Both the position numbers and the translations under genes were made by a program. The notes below the pieces were generated by a model that saw only the letters and a list, made by a program, of their open reading frames with translations, had not been told where the DNA came from and did not search any database. From assembly GCA_020633315.1 (NCBI GenBank), contig JACKDV010000006.1, positions 186,001 through 250,000 of the forward strand: 64,000 nt of DNA, given 5' to 3'. Below are positions 19,963-28,871 of this stretch, in pieces. The stretch comes from Myxococcales bacterium (GTDB taxonomy: Bacteria > Myxococcota_A > Polyangia > Nannocystales > Nannocystaceae). Each line of letters starts with the position of its first letter. Positions within the stretch are counted from its first letter, which is position 1.

Positions 19963-20579
19963 CCGTGCTGAAGGACCTGTTGCTGCTCGTCGCCGATGCC
20001 GACATCGAGCAGACGATGAGAGGCCTGCTTGCCAACCCGAGTCGGTTGGGCATTCGCTCGATCGACTGGGACATTCGGAGGCACCCCGAGCGAGATCCTG
20101 GCTGTGCTCGACATTCGGCGGCGTTCCTTCGCTTGTTCTGCAAGCAGTATCGACACGCGTTGGTCGTGTTCGACCACGAGGGATCGGGGCGAGAGTCAGA
20201 AGGCCGAGAGCAGTTGGAAGGATCGCTCGAGGAAGAGCTCGTACACAATGGCTGGAGGCCGGGCTCGGTTCGAGCGATCGTGCTCGAACCGGAGATCGAA
20301 GCCTGGGTCTGGAGCCCGTCGGTTCACGTGGCCAACGTCCTGGGATGGACGGACTGGGAGGGCCTCGAACGATGGCTGCTCTCGAGAGGCCTCCTGACCG
20401 ACACTCAGAGCAAGCCGCCCCGCCCCAAGGAAACGATGCACGCCGTACTCAGGGACCGGCGTAGACCGTTCTCCGCATCTTCCTTCCGTCGGCTGGCCGA
20501 ACGCGTGAGCCACCGCCACTGCTCGGATCCTTCGTTCTCGAAGCTCCGTTCGTCCCTGCAGGAGTGGTTCCGTCCATGA
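19959..20579 (+). CDS. TOPRIM/DUF4276-like partner of the AAA ATPase
   Basis: The 206-residue protein is translationally coupled to the ATPase gene (ATGA). Three conserved-looking blocks are present: LLLLVADADIEQTMRGLL near the start, HALVVFDHEGSG at 67-77, and IVLEPEIEAWVW at 107-118. The acidic residues at the ends of hydrophobic strands and the EIEAW motif recall DUF4276, a TOPRIM-like family found with AAA ATPases. A nuclease or RNA/DNA-acting effector role is inferred. The assignment is by motif only. Its stop lies next to the S9 peptidase gene, which is unlikely to be part of the module. Confidence 0.6.
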   Translation: MTVLKDLLLLVADADIEQTMRGLLANPSRLGIRSIDWDIRRHPERDPGCARHSAAFLRLFCKQYRHALVVFDHEGSGRESEGREQLEGSLEEELVHNGWRPGSVRAIVLEPEIEAWVWSPSVHVANVLGWTDWEGLERWLLSRGLLTDTQSKPPRPKETMHAVLRDRRRPFSASSFRRLAERVSHRHCSDPSFSKLRSSLQEWFRP

Positions 20580-20611
20580 TTCAGCTACGCGCTACCCCAA
20601 CCGACACCGGC

Positions 20612-22903
20612 ATGTCCCGTGCCGCCTCCTTCGTCTCGCTCTGCTTCCTGCTCGCCTGTCGCCCGAGCGCCATCGACATGCCGGAGCCACCGCCGGCGGT
20701 GGTCGACACCGTGCTGCCCGCGGGCGACGGCGAGCCCACCACGGGCACCGCGGGGCCGCGCGACGAGCCGCCCCGGCTCGTCGCGATCGCCTACGATCCC
20801 GCCGCCGATCCGCGCAACGCCGAGGGCTGGGACCTCGCGGCCGAGCGCCGGCCCGACGATCCGGCCGATGCCCGCAAGGCGCCCTTCGGGATCGAGGCGC
20901 TCTACGAATTGGCGGGCGTGGGCGCGCCGCTGTGGTCGCCCGACGGCGCGCACCTGCTGTTTGCGGTCACCCGCCACGACCTCGAGGCCGGCAAGTCGAG
21001 CACCGATCTGTGGGTGGCCGACCCGGCCGCGGGCGCCACTCGCCAGCTCACGCGGCACGAGGGCTACGACGGCGAGCCCTCGTGGGGGCCCGACGGACGG
21101 AGCTTCGTGTTCGTCTCGGGGCGCGAGGACGGCTCACAGCTGTGGCGCATGTCGATCGACGGGGGCGAGCCCGAGCGCCTCACCTCGCTGTCCACCGGGG
21201 TGGGCGAGCCGCAGTGGTCGCCCGACGGGCGGCGCGTGGCCTTCGTGTCGTCGGTGTTCCCCGAGCACGGGGCCGACGACGCAGCCAACCGCGCGGCGAT
21301 CGAGGCGATGGAGGCGGCGCCCACCAAGGCCCACCTGGCCGACGAGCTGCTCTACCGCCACTGGACCCACTGGGACGACGGGCGGCGCGATCACATCCTG
21401 GTGCTCGACCTCGAGACCAAGGAGATCGTGGACGTGACCCCGGGCGAGCACGACTCGCCGGTGTTCCGGCAGGGCGAGCCGGGCTTCGCGTTCTCGCCCG
21501 ACGGCCAGGAGATCTGCTTCGTCAGCAACCGCGCCCCGGCCGAGGAACAGGCGCGGTCGACCAACAAGGACCTCTACGTGGTGCCGGTGACGGGCGGCAA
21601 GGCCCGCGTGCTCACCGGGGACAACCCGGCCTACGACGGCCAGCCGAGCTACTCGCCCGACGGCCGCTTCATCGCCTACCGACGGCAGGCACAGCCGGGC
21701 TACGAGTCGGACGAATTCGAGCTGGCGCTGTACGAGCGCAGCACGGGGCGGGTGCGGATCCTGACCGACGCGTTCCACGACTGGGTGGACGACCTGCGCT
21801 GGGCCCCCGACTCCGGCAGCCTGGTGTTCCAGGCCCCGGTGAAGGGCCGGCGACCGCTGTTTCGCGTGCCGGTGGAGGAAGGCACGATCGAGCGCCTGGC
21901 CCTGCCCTCGAGCGCGACCTACGACCTGGGCCCCGACGGACGCCTGGCCTTCACCTTCGGCACGGTGGGCACCCCGCTCGAGCTGTTCGTGGCCGAGCCC
22001 GACGGCACCAAGCCCCGCCGCCTCACCGGCCTCAACGACGCGGTGGCGGCCGCCCACGACATCCGCCCGGCGGAGGAGATGTGGATCCCCGGCGCCGACG
22101 GCAAGCCGGTGCACGTGTTCGTGGTCAAGCCCCACGGCTATCGCAAGGGCAAGCGCTACCCGCTGATCATCAACGTGCACGGCGGGCCGCAATCGCAGTG
22201 GTCCGACGTGCTGCGCGGGGATTGGCAGGTGTACCCCGCCGCCGGCTACGTGGTGGCGTTCTTCAACCCCCACGGCTCCACCGGCTACGGGCAGGCCTAC
22301 ACCGCGGCGATCTCCAGGGACTGGACGGGCAAGGTCTTCGAGGACGTGATGGCGGTGGTCGACGCCCTCGAGCAGGAGCCCTACGTGGACCCCGAGCACG
22401 TGGGCGCGATGGGCTGGTCGTACGGCGGCTACATGATGAACTGGCTGCTGGGGCACACCGATCGCTTCGAGGCGATCGCCTCGATGATGGGCATCTACGA
22501 CCTGCCCTCGTTCCACGGCGCCACCGAGGAGCTGTGGTTCCCCGAGTGGGACCTGGGCGGCCCCTCGTGGGACAACCGCGACCAGTACCGCGAGCAGTCG
22601 CCCTCGAGCTACGCGGAGCGCTTCGTCACCCCCACCCTGGTGATCACCGGCGAGCTGGACTTCCGGGTGCCCTATACCCAGAGCCTGGACCTGTTCACCG
22701 CGCTGCGCCGCCGCGACGTGCCGGCGAGGCTGGTGGTGTTCCCCAATGATGGGCACTGGCCGAGCTACGTGCGCTCGATGCCGCTCTACTACGCGGCCCA
22801 CCTGGACTGGTTCCATCGCTACCTGGGCGGCAAGCCCTCGCCCTGGTCGCCCCGGGACATGGTCCGCGGCCGGGCCTTCGCCAAGGGTGAGGGGGGGCGC
22901 TGA
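20612..22903 (+). CDS. S9-family prolyl oligopeptidase / dipeptidyl aminopeptidase lipoprotein
   Basis: The 763-residue protein has a lipoprotein signal peptide (LCFLLAC, Cys16), then a beta-propeller built of WSPDG/YSPDG-type PD40 blades (WSPDGAHLLF, WSPDGRRVAFVS, YSPDGRFIAYR), then an alpha/beta hydrolase domain. The nucleophile is in GWSYGGYM, the Asp in GELDFRVP and the His in NDGHWP. Members cleave short peptides, often after Pro, outside the cytoplasm. An in-frame ATG at 20576 overlaps the preceding stop and is an alternative start with GCAGGAG upstream; 20612 was chosen for the better signal peptide. Confidence 0.9.
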   Translation: MSRAASFVSLCFLLACRPSAIDMPEPPPAVVDTVLPAGDGEPTTGTAGPRDEPPRLVAIAYDPAADPRNAEGWDLAAERRPDDPADARKAPFGIEALYELAGVGAPLWSPDGAHLLFAVTRHDLEAGKSSTDLWVADPAAGATRQLTRHEGYDGEPSWGPDGRSFVFVSGREDGSQLWRMSIDGGEPERLTSLSTGVGEPQWSPDGRRVAFVSSVFPEHGADDAANRAAIEAMEAAPTKAHLADELLYRHWTHWDDGRRDHILVLDLETKEIVDVTPGEHDSPVFRQGEPGFAFSPDGQEICFVSNRAPAEEQARSTNKDLYVVPVTGGKARVLTGDNPAYDGQPSYSPDGRFIAYRRQAQPGYESDEFELALYERSTGRVRILTDAFHDWVDDLRWAPDSGSLVFQAPVKGRRPLFRVPVEEGTIERLALPSSATYDLGPDGRLAFTFGTVGTPLELFVAEPDGTKPRRLTGLNDAVAAAHDIRPAEEMWIPGADGKPVHVFVVKPHGYRKGKRYPLIINVHGGPQSQWSDVLRGDWQVYPAAGYVVAFFNPHGSTGYGQAYTAAISRDWTGKVFEDVMAVVDALEQEPYVDPEHVGAMGWSYGGYMMNWLLGHTDRFEAIASMMGIYDLPSFHGATEELWFPEWDLGGPSWDNRDQYREQSPSSYAERFVTPTLVITGELDFRVPYTQSLDLFTALRRRDVPARLVVFPNDGHWPSYVRSMPLYYAAHLDWFHRYLGGKPSPWSPRDMVRGRAFAKGEGGR

Positions 22904-23742
22904 TGCCCGAGCTGCCCGAGGTGGAGCGAGCGCGACGCCTGGTCGAGCAGGTGGCGGTGGGCCGGGTGATCGAGCGGGTGCGCTGCGCCGACGACGAGAT
23001 CGTGTTCCAGGGAGTGACCCCGCGCACCGTGGCGCGCAGCCTCACTGGCCGTACGGTGGTGGCGAGCCGGCGCCGCGGCAAGCAGATGTGGTGGGAGCTC
23101 GACCAGCGACCGTGGCCACTGTTCCACTTCGGCATGACCGGCCAGTTCGTGACCCCGGCCGCGGGCCCGCTGCGCCTGGCCGCCCACGGCCGCAAGGCCC
23201 TCGACCGCAGCTGGCCGCCCAGGTTCTGGAAGATCCACCTGTGGCTCGACGACGGCGGCGAGCTGGCCATGACCAACTCCCGCCGGCTGGGTCGGATCCG
23301 CCTGCAGCAGGATCCCGAGCACGAGGAGCCGCTGTGCCGCCTGGGCTTCGATCCCCTCGACGAGATGCCGCCGGTGGGTGAATTCGTGGACGCGCTGCGG
23401 CGACGCAAGGGCGTGCTCAAGGCGGTGCTGCTCGACCAGGGCTTCGCGGCCGGGGTGGGCAACTGGATCGCCGACGAGGTGCTCTACCAGGCGCGCATCG
23501 ACCCCCGCCGCCGCGGCACCGAGCTGAGCGAGGCCGAGGCCAAGCGGATCCACGCCAAGCTGCGCGCGATCGTGGTCAAGGCCTGCGAGGTGGACGCGGA
23601 CAAGCAGCGCTTCCCCAAGAGCTGGCTGTTCCACCATCGCTGGGGCAAGGACGCCGAGGCGAGGACCGCCAAGGGCGAGGCGATCGAGCACCTCGAGCTC
23701 GGCGGCCGCACCACCGCGTGGGTGCCCGCGGTGCAGAAGTAG
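22903..23742 (+). CDS. Formamidopyrimidine-DNA glycosylase family protein with zincless finger
   Basis: The 279-residue protein begins MPELPEVE, supplying the catalytic N-terminal Pro and Glu of Fpg/Nei base-excision enzymes; Lys60 in RRRGKQMWW and the helix-two-turn-helix GVGNWIADEVLY are present. The C-terminal finger keeps the turn Arg (GGRTTAWVPAVQK) but has none of the four zinc-binding Cys, so it is a zincless type as in NEIL1 or plant FPG. It should remove oxidised bases and nick DNA. The start overlaps the preceding stop by one base (TGATG). Substrate range may differ from classical MutM. Confidence 0.88.
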   Translation: MPELPEVERARRLVEQVAVGRVIERVRCADDEIVFQGVTPRTVARSLTGRTVVASRRRGKQMWWELDQRPWPLFHFGMTGQFVTPAAGPLRLAAHGRKALDRSWPPRFWKIHLWLDDGGELAMTNSRRLGRIRLQQDPEHEEPLCRLGFDPLDEMPPVGEFVDALRRRKGVLKAVLLDQGFAAGVGNWIADEVLYQARIDPRRRGTELSEAEAKRIHAKLRAIVVKACEVDADKQRFPKSWLFHHRWGKDAEARTAKGEAIEHLELGGRTTAWVPAVQK

Positions 23743-23756
23743 GCTCGCCGCCGCAC

Positions 23757-23889
23757 TCGAGGGCGAAGCGATCGTCTCGCCGGTCGGGTCCACGGGCATG
23801 GTGCCCGGGAGCCCACCGTCGCAGAACGTGCCCCCACAGGCCCGCGCCTCGCTCGGGCCCGCCAATGCCAGGGAATGGGTCGAGCCAAG
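23757..23889 (-). pseudogene. N-terminal relic of a DUF2330 secreted protein
   Basis: On the minus strand the frame reads a signal-peptide end ALAGPSEARA, then CGGTFCDGG and MPVDPTGETI. This matches the start of myxobacterial DUF2330 proteins (ARACGG.FC, PVDQxGExI). Similarity stops at once, and the frame runs into the antisense of the glycosylase gene. The rest of the interval to 24139 contains an AT-rich patch at 23895-23930 (CTTTACTAATATAGC) that may be the promoter left behind, and no other gene. Confidence 0.55.
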
Positions 23890-24139
23890 CCTACACAAGA
23901 AACTTTACTAATATAGCTAACCATCGAGTGTCCGTCGGAAAGTCGGCGGGGCGCTCGCCTGCACCTCTGGAAGCCGATGGAGTCTCGACAATGGACAGGT
24001 CGGGGCCTCGACGACTCCATCTCGGTGGTGTGGGAGCGTCCTCGCTCGACCGATCACCAAGCTCGAATAACCGACTCTTGGCCGATCATACGATGACGAT
24101 TTCGTGCTCCAAAGCCCATGATCGTCCTACCATGAAAGC

Positions 24140-27100
24140 ATGGCCGGCGAACGCCCGCTGGACCAGCCCACGCTGGACGAGGACGTGACGGTGGTCGGAG
24201 GGCCGCTGCTCACGAGCAAGTCGCGGGGCCAGGAGCCGGACGACGAGGCCCCGCGCTTCCTGGGGCGCTACGTAGTGGTGGACGAGCTGGGGCGTGGCGG
24301 CATGGGGCAGGTGTTCCGCGCCTACGACCCCAAGCTCGATCGGGAGGTGGCGCTCAAGCTGCTGCGGCGGGTCAACGACGACGCGCGCCTCCGCCTGCTG
24401 CGGGAGGCGCAGGCGATGGCCCAGCTCAGCCACCCCAACGTGCTGCCCGTGTACGACGTGGCGCTGGAGGGTCACCGCCTGTTCATCGCGATGGAGCTGG
24501 TCCGCGGCCAGAGCCTGCGGCAGTGGCTGGACGAGCGCCCACGCGCCTGGTCGGAGGTTCTGCCCATCATGATCGCGGCGGGCCGGGGGCTGGCCGCGGT
24601 GCATGCCGCCGGCCTGGTCCACCGCGACTTCAAGCCGGGCAACGTGCTGATCGGCGACGACGGGCGCGTGCGGGTGATGGATTTCGGCCTGGTGCGCGGC
24701 ACGGGCGAGACCCCGGGCGACGGGGACACGCGCACGGGGGGCGAGAGTCGCTCGCGCAGCGACCCCTCGCAGGAGCTGCTGCCGGTGGCGTCGCCGCTGG
24801 ACACCATCGTGGGCGAGCTGAGCCGGGTGTCGTCGATCCGCATGCGGGCCACCGACACCCACGAGGTGCTCACCTCGCTGCACGAGGAGCTCACCCGCAA
24901 CGGCACGGTGGTGGGCACGCCGGCCTACATGGCGCCCGAGCAGCACCTGGGGCGCGGCGCGGATCGTCGCAGCGACCAGTACGGCTTCTGCGTGACCCTG
25001 TGGGAGGCGATCTACGGGGTGCGGCCCTTCAAGGCCGAGACGCAGAAGGACCTCTACCAGATCAAGGCCTCGGGTGAGCTCGAGCTCGACCCCACGCGGA
25101 CCGTGCCGCGGTGGCTGTGCTCGTTGATGACGCGGGGGCTCTCGCCGCGCCCCAGCGTGCGCTTCGAGACGATGGAGGCGCTGCTGCTGGCGCTGGAGCG
25201 CGGCCGCCATCGACGGCGGCGCATCGTGTGGGCGCTGGGCGGCGTGGCGCTGCTGGGCGGCACCATCGGGGCGAGCCAGCTCGCCCCCGAGCCGGCGCCC
25301 TGCGACCACGCCCACGAGCGGCTGGCGCAGGTGTGGAGCGACGCGGCGGCGGAGCGGATCGAGCGGGCGATGGCCGACACCGAGCTGGCCTACGCCGCCG
25401 ACACCTGGGACCGCGTGGAGCCCAAGCTGCAGGACTACGCCGAGCGCTGGACCGCCTCGCGCCGCGACGCCTGCGAGGCCACGCGGGTGCGCCACGAGCA
25501 GCCCGAGGCGCTGATGGACGCCCGCATGCGCTGCCTGGACGAGCGCCTCCGCGGCCTGCGAGCGCTGGTCGGGATCCTCGAGGACGCCGACGCCGAGGTG
25601 GTGGAGCGCGCCTCGTCGGCGGTGGGCGGCCTGCCCCCGATCGAGCAGTGCGACGACCCCCAGTACGTGCAGGCCCAGGTGCCCCCGCCGTCGGACCCCG
25701 AGCTCGCGGCCCGCGTGGAGGCACACGAGGAGGAGCTGGCCCGCCTCGACGCCCAGAACCGCGCCGGCAAGGCGGCGCAGGTGCTGCCCGACGCCCAGGC
25801 GGCGCTCGAGCGCGCGCGGGAGCTGGAGCACCCGCCGCTGGTGGCCCGGGCCGAGCTGAGCCTGGCCGACATCGAGGAGAGCCTGGGGCGCTACGAGGAC
25901 TCGCGGGCGCACTACGAGGGCGCCTACTTCGACGCCCGCCGCGACGGCCTCGACACGGTGCAGGCCCGGGCCGCGATCCAGCTCATGCACCTGGTGGGCG
26001 ATCGCATGGGTCAGCCCGACGAGGCGCAGCGCTGGGCTCGCTTCGCCGAGGCGGCGCTCGAGCGCGTCAGCGATCCCGCGGTGCGGGCCTCGTACCTCAA
26101 CAACGCCGGCCTGCTCGCGGGGCAGCTCGCCGACTACGACCTCGCGATCGAGCGCCTCGAGGAGGCCCTCGCCCGCCGCCGCGAGCTGCACGGCCCCGAG
26201 CACGAGACCGTCGCCGCGGTGCTCAACAACCTCGCGCTGATGTACGACGAGAAGGGCGACTACCAGCGGGCCCTCGCCCTGCACGAGCAGGCGCTGGCGA
26301 TCCGCGAGCGCCTGCACGGCCCCGAGCACCCCAAGGTCGCCGCGTCGCTGCTCAACATGAGCAACATCCACCGCTCGTGGGCCCAGCTCGACGAGGCCCT
26401 GCGCCTGCAGCTTCGCGCCCGCGAGATCTGGAAGAAGGCCTACGGCCCCGACCACCCCCACACCGCCGGCACCCTGGTGAACCTGGGCGCGATCTATGCC
26501 GCCCAGGACGAGCACGAGGAGGCGCTGCAGAGCTACCGCGAGGCGCTCGAGGTGCTCGAGCGCACCCAGGGCCCCCTGCACCGCAACGTGGCCGGCACCC
26601 TGGTGAACATGGGGCTGGTCTACGAGGAGCTGGGACAGCTCGAGCTCGCGGCCGAGCACCTGGCGCGGGGCCTGGAGATCCTCGAGAAGACCCTGGGCGA
26701 GGACGACCCCCTGGTGTCGCTGGTGCTGATCAACACCGGCCACCTCGCCCACGAGCGCGGCGACCCCGACGCGGCGATGGCCGACTACGAGCGCGCGCTG
26801 GCGATCCTGGGCAAGACCGTGGGCCTCGAGCACCCGCAGGCCGCGACCGTGTTCGGCAACATGGCCGCGATCCACGAGGAGCGCGGCCAGCTCGACCTGG
26901 CGCGCGACGAGCTTCGGCGCGCGACCGCGATCCGCCGCGACAAGCTCGGGCCCACGCATCCCGACACCGCGTTCTCCCTGCGCTCGCTGGGTCGCGTGCA
27001 GCTCGCCCGGGGCGAGGCCGCCGCGGCGATCGAGCCGCTCACCGAGGCCCAGGCCGCCTTCGAGAGCATGGAGGACCATGCCGACGCGCTCGAGCTCACG

Positions 27101-27262
27101 CGCTTCGAGCTGGCCCGCGCCCGCTGGGAGCTGGGCGACGATCGCGGGCAGGCGCGGGCGCAGGTGCTGCGAGCCCGGGCCGCGCTGCGCGGGCTCGAGG
27201 GCGACGACCACGAGGGCGAGCTCGAGGAGATCGAGCAGTGGCTGCGGGCCCACCCGGGCTGA
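24140..27262 (+). CDS. Membrane Ser/Thr protein kinase with C-terminal TPR array (kinase 1)
   Basis: The 1040-residue protein has a Hanks-type kinase domain (about 43-350): Gly loop ELGRGGMG, Lys73 in VALKLL, HRDFKPGN at 161-168, DFG at 181-183 and GTPAYMAPEQ near 259. A Ser/Thr-rich insert of about 65 residues sits between DFG and the APE motif. One membrane helix (362-378) follows, then a Cys-containing helical region and at least nine TPRs (about 570-1010) with GPEHP turns, presumably a protein-interaction platform in the periplasm. It probably phosphorylates cytoplasmic partners. Same architecture as the genes at 44434 and 49960. Confidence 0.92.
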   Translation: MAGERPLDQPTLDEDVTVVGGPLLTSKSRGQEPDDEAPRFLGRYVVVDELGRGGMGQVFRAYDPKLDREVALKLLRRVNDDARLRLLREAQAMAQLSHPNVLPVYDVALEGHRLFIAMELVRGQSLRQWLDERPRAWSEVLPIMIAAGRGLAAVHAAGLVHRDFKPGNVLIGDDGRVRVMDFGLVRGTGETPGDGDTRTGGESRSRSDPSQELLPVASPLDTIVGELSRVSSIRMRATDTHEVLTSLHEELTRNGTVVGTPAYMAPEQHLGRGADRRSDQYGFCVTLWEAIYGVRPFKAETQKDLYQIKASGELELDPTRTVPRWLCSLMTRGLSPRPSVRFETMEALLLALERGRHRRRRIVWALGGVALLGGTIGASQLAPEPAPCDHAHERLAQVWSDAAAERIERAMADTELAYAADTWDRVEPKLQDYAERWTASRRDACEATRVRHEQPEALMDARMRCLDERLRGLRALVGILEDADAEVVERASSAVGGLPPIEQCDDPQYVQAQVPPPSDPELAARVEAHEEELARLDAQNRAGKAAQVLPDAQAALERARELEHPPLVARAELSLADIEESLGRYEDSRAHYEGAYFDARRDGLDTVQARAAIQLMHLVGDRMGQPDEAQRWARFAEAALERVSDPAVRASYLNNAGLLAGQLADYDLAIERLEEALARRRELHGPEHETVAAVLNNLALMYDEKGDYQRALALHEQALAIRERLHGPEHPKVAASLLNMSNIHRSWAQLDEALRLQLRAREIWKKAYGPDHPHTAGTLVNLGAIYAAQDEHEEALQSYREALEVLERTQGPLHRNVAGTLVNMGLVYEELGQLELAAEHLARGLEILEKTLGEDDPLVSLVLINTGHLAHERGDPDAAMADYERALAILGKTVGLEHPQAATVFGNMAAIHEERGQLDLARDELRRATAIRRDKLGPTHPDTAFSLRSLGRVQLARGEAAAAIEPLTEAQAAFESMEDHADALELTRFELARARWELGDDRGQARAQVLRARAALRGLEGDDHEGELEEIEQWLRAHPG

Positions 27263-27282
27263 GCTCGCGGCGAGCCTAGCCC
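27256..27282. terminator. Hairpin between kinase 1 and the convergent gamma-glutamyltransferase-like gene
   Basis: GGGCT/AGCCC encloses GCTC/GAGC arms, giving a bulged stem that overlaps both stop codons. No T-run follows on either strand, so function is probable but unproven. Confidence 0.4.
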
Positions 27283-28799
27283 ACCCGCACCACGGTGCCG
27301 CCGCGCCGCGGATCGCCCATGCCGTAGAGCCCCGCGCCAGCGAGCCCCACCGCGTGCACGCCCCCGAAGAACATGTTGTGCGCCGGGAACACGGTGGCGC
27401 CGGGCCAGGCCCGACACAGCGCCTCCACGCTGCCCTCGGGCAGGCCCTCGCGCTCGACCCACAGCCGCTCGCCCTCCACGTGCATGCGCGGAGCGAGCAC
27501 GGCCTCCTCCAGCGAGCGCCCCGCGGCCAGCACGTGCAGCAGGGTCTGCAGCAGCGCGCTGCGAATGCGGTTGGAGCCGCCCGTGCCCAGCACCAGCGAC
27601 GGCCGACCACCCTCGAGCACGGCCGAGGGCGCCATCATGGTGGTCATCCAGGTGCCGGGCGGCTGGCGATGGAAGCCGTGCGGGTTGATGTCCTCCTCGC
27701 CCAGGAAGTTGTTGACGTGCACGCCGTAGGCCGGAAGGGTGTGGCCGCAGCCCTCGCCGTTGCTCATGGTGAGCGAGGCCAGCCGTCCGTCTCCGTCGAG
27801 CACGCTGATGTGGGTGGTGCTGCCGAGGCTGCGCCGCGCTCGCTGCTCGGCCAGGGCCCGCGCGGCGCCGTCGTGCAGCTCGGCGCTCATCACCTGGCCG
27901 GGCGGCAGCTCGCGGGAGCGCTGCTTGGCGTGGTCGAGCGCGCCGAGCAGCGAGGCCAGCTCGCCCACGTAGCGCGGGCCCAGCCACGGCATTCCGCCCA
28001 GCGGCAGCTCGGCCGACAGCGCGAGCCCCAGGCCCACCAGCGAGCCGCCCGAGGACGGCGGCGGGTTGGAGAGGTACTCGTGCGCGCCCCGGCGCACCCG
28101 CAGCGGCTCGCGCCACACCGGGGCGTAGCGCTGTAGATCGGTGGCGGTGAGCAGCCCCCCGTGCTCCGGGCCCATCTGGGCCACCAGGTCGCGCGCGAAG
28201 GGCCCGCGCAGCAGGGCCTCGCCCTCGTGGGCCACCGCCTCGAGGAAGTCGGCCAGCCGCGGGTTGGACAGCCACGGGCGATCCTCGGCGTCGTAGAACA
28301 GCGCCCGCGTGGGCTGCGAGAGCGAGAGGATCGGCCGCAGCATGCGGACCACCTCGCGGAGCTGGGCGCTGGGCTCGAGCCCCTCGCGGGCGGCCCTCAG
28401 CGCGGGCTGGATCAAGGTGGAGAATGGCACCCGCCCCAGCCGACGATGCGCCTCCACCAGCCCCAGCATGGTGCCCGGCACCGCGGCCGCGCCTCGGCCC
28501 ACGTGGAACTGCTGCACGGTGGGACCGAAGTCCACGTCCACGTCGTGGAAGTCGAGCACGGGCGGCGCACTGGCCCCTTGGCCCGGCACCACGGCGAAGA
28601 AGTCGAGCAGCCGCAGATCGTCGGGCGGGCCGGCCAGCAGCGCGCCGCTGCCCCCGGGCCCGCACAGCGGCGCCTCGGCGATGAAGGCCATGCACGAGGC
28701 GGCACAGATCACGTCCACCGCGTTGCCTCCCGCGCGCAGCAGCTCGGCCCCCGCCTCGGCGGTGCGCGAGTCCCCGGCTGCGATCACCCCCGCGGTCAC
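27276..28799 (-). CDS. Gamma-glutamyltransferase family protein without signal peptide
   Basis: The protein of about 507 residues matches gamma-glutamyltranspeptidases: GDSRTAEAGAELLRAGGNAVD at the start, the autocleavage site STTHISVLD with the nucleophile Thr328, and GTGGSNRI near the oxyanion region. These enzymes cleave the gamma-glutamyl bond of glutathione and related compounds after self-processing into two chains. No signal peptide is visible, so it may be cytoplasmic, unlike E. coli Ggt. The GTG at 28799 was chosen because the family N-terminus starts there; GTG at 28808 is an alternative. It is divergent from the phosphofructokinase gene. Confidence 0.85.
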   Translation of the reverse strand: MTAGVIAAGDSRTAEAGAELLRAGGNAVDVICAASCMAFIAEAPLCGPGGSGALLAGPPDDLRLLDFFAVVPGQGASAPPVLDFHDVDVDFGPTVQQFHVGRGAAAVPGTMLGLVEAHRRLGRVPFSTLIQPALRAAREGLEPSAQLREVVRMLRPILSLSQPTRALFYDAEDRPWLSNPRLADFLEAVAHEGEALLRGPFARDLVAQMGPEHGGLLTATDLQRYAPVWREPLRVRRGAHEYLSNPPPSSGGSLVGLGLALSAELPLGGMPWLGPRYVGELASLLGALDHAKQRSRELPPGQVMSAELHDGAARALAEQRARRSLGSTTHISVLDGDGRLASLTMSNGEGCGHTLPAYGVHVNNFLGEEDINPHGFHRQPPGTWMTTMMAPSAVLEGGRPSLVLGTGGSNRIRSALLQTLLHVLAAGRSLEEAVLAPRMHVEGERLWVEREGLPEGSVEALCRAWPGATVFPAHNMFFGGVHAVGLAGAGLYGMGDPRRGGTVVRVG

Positions 28800-28871
28800 G
28801 AGCCCCACGCTACCGTGGAACCGGGCGGGCGGGATCCCCCTCCCTCGACGATCGGCCGCGGCCGGTCCAAG

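Noticed and set aside
20576..20611. Start of the S9 peptidase at 20576 as part of a three-gene operon with the ATPase pair
   Set aside because: The overlap is real but the signal peptide is better from 20612, and peptidase codon use matches the chromosome rather than the ATPase pair; kept as an alternative start only.
24086..27610. A 1174-codon open frame on the minus strand opposite kinase 1
   Set aside because: It mirrors the kinase-TPR gene in the high-G+C third-codon pattern; the plus-strand product has full kinase and TPR motifs, while the minus product has none.
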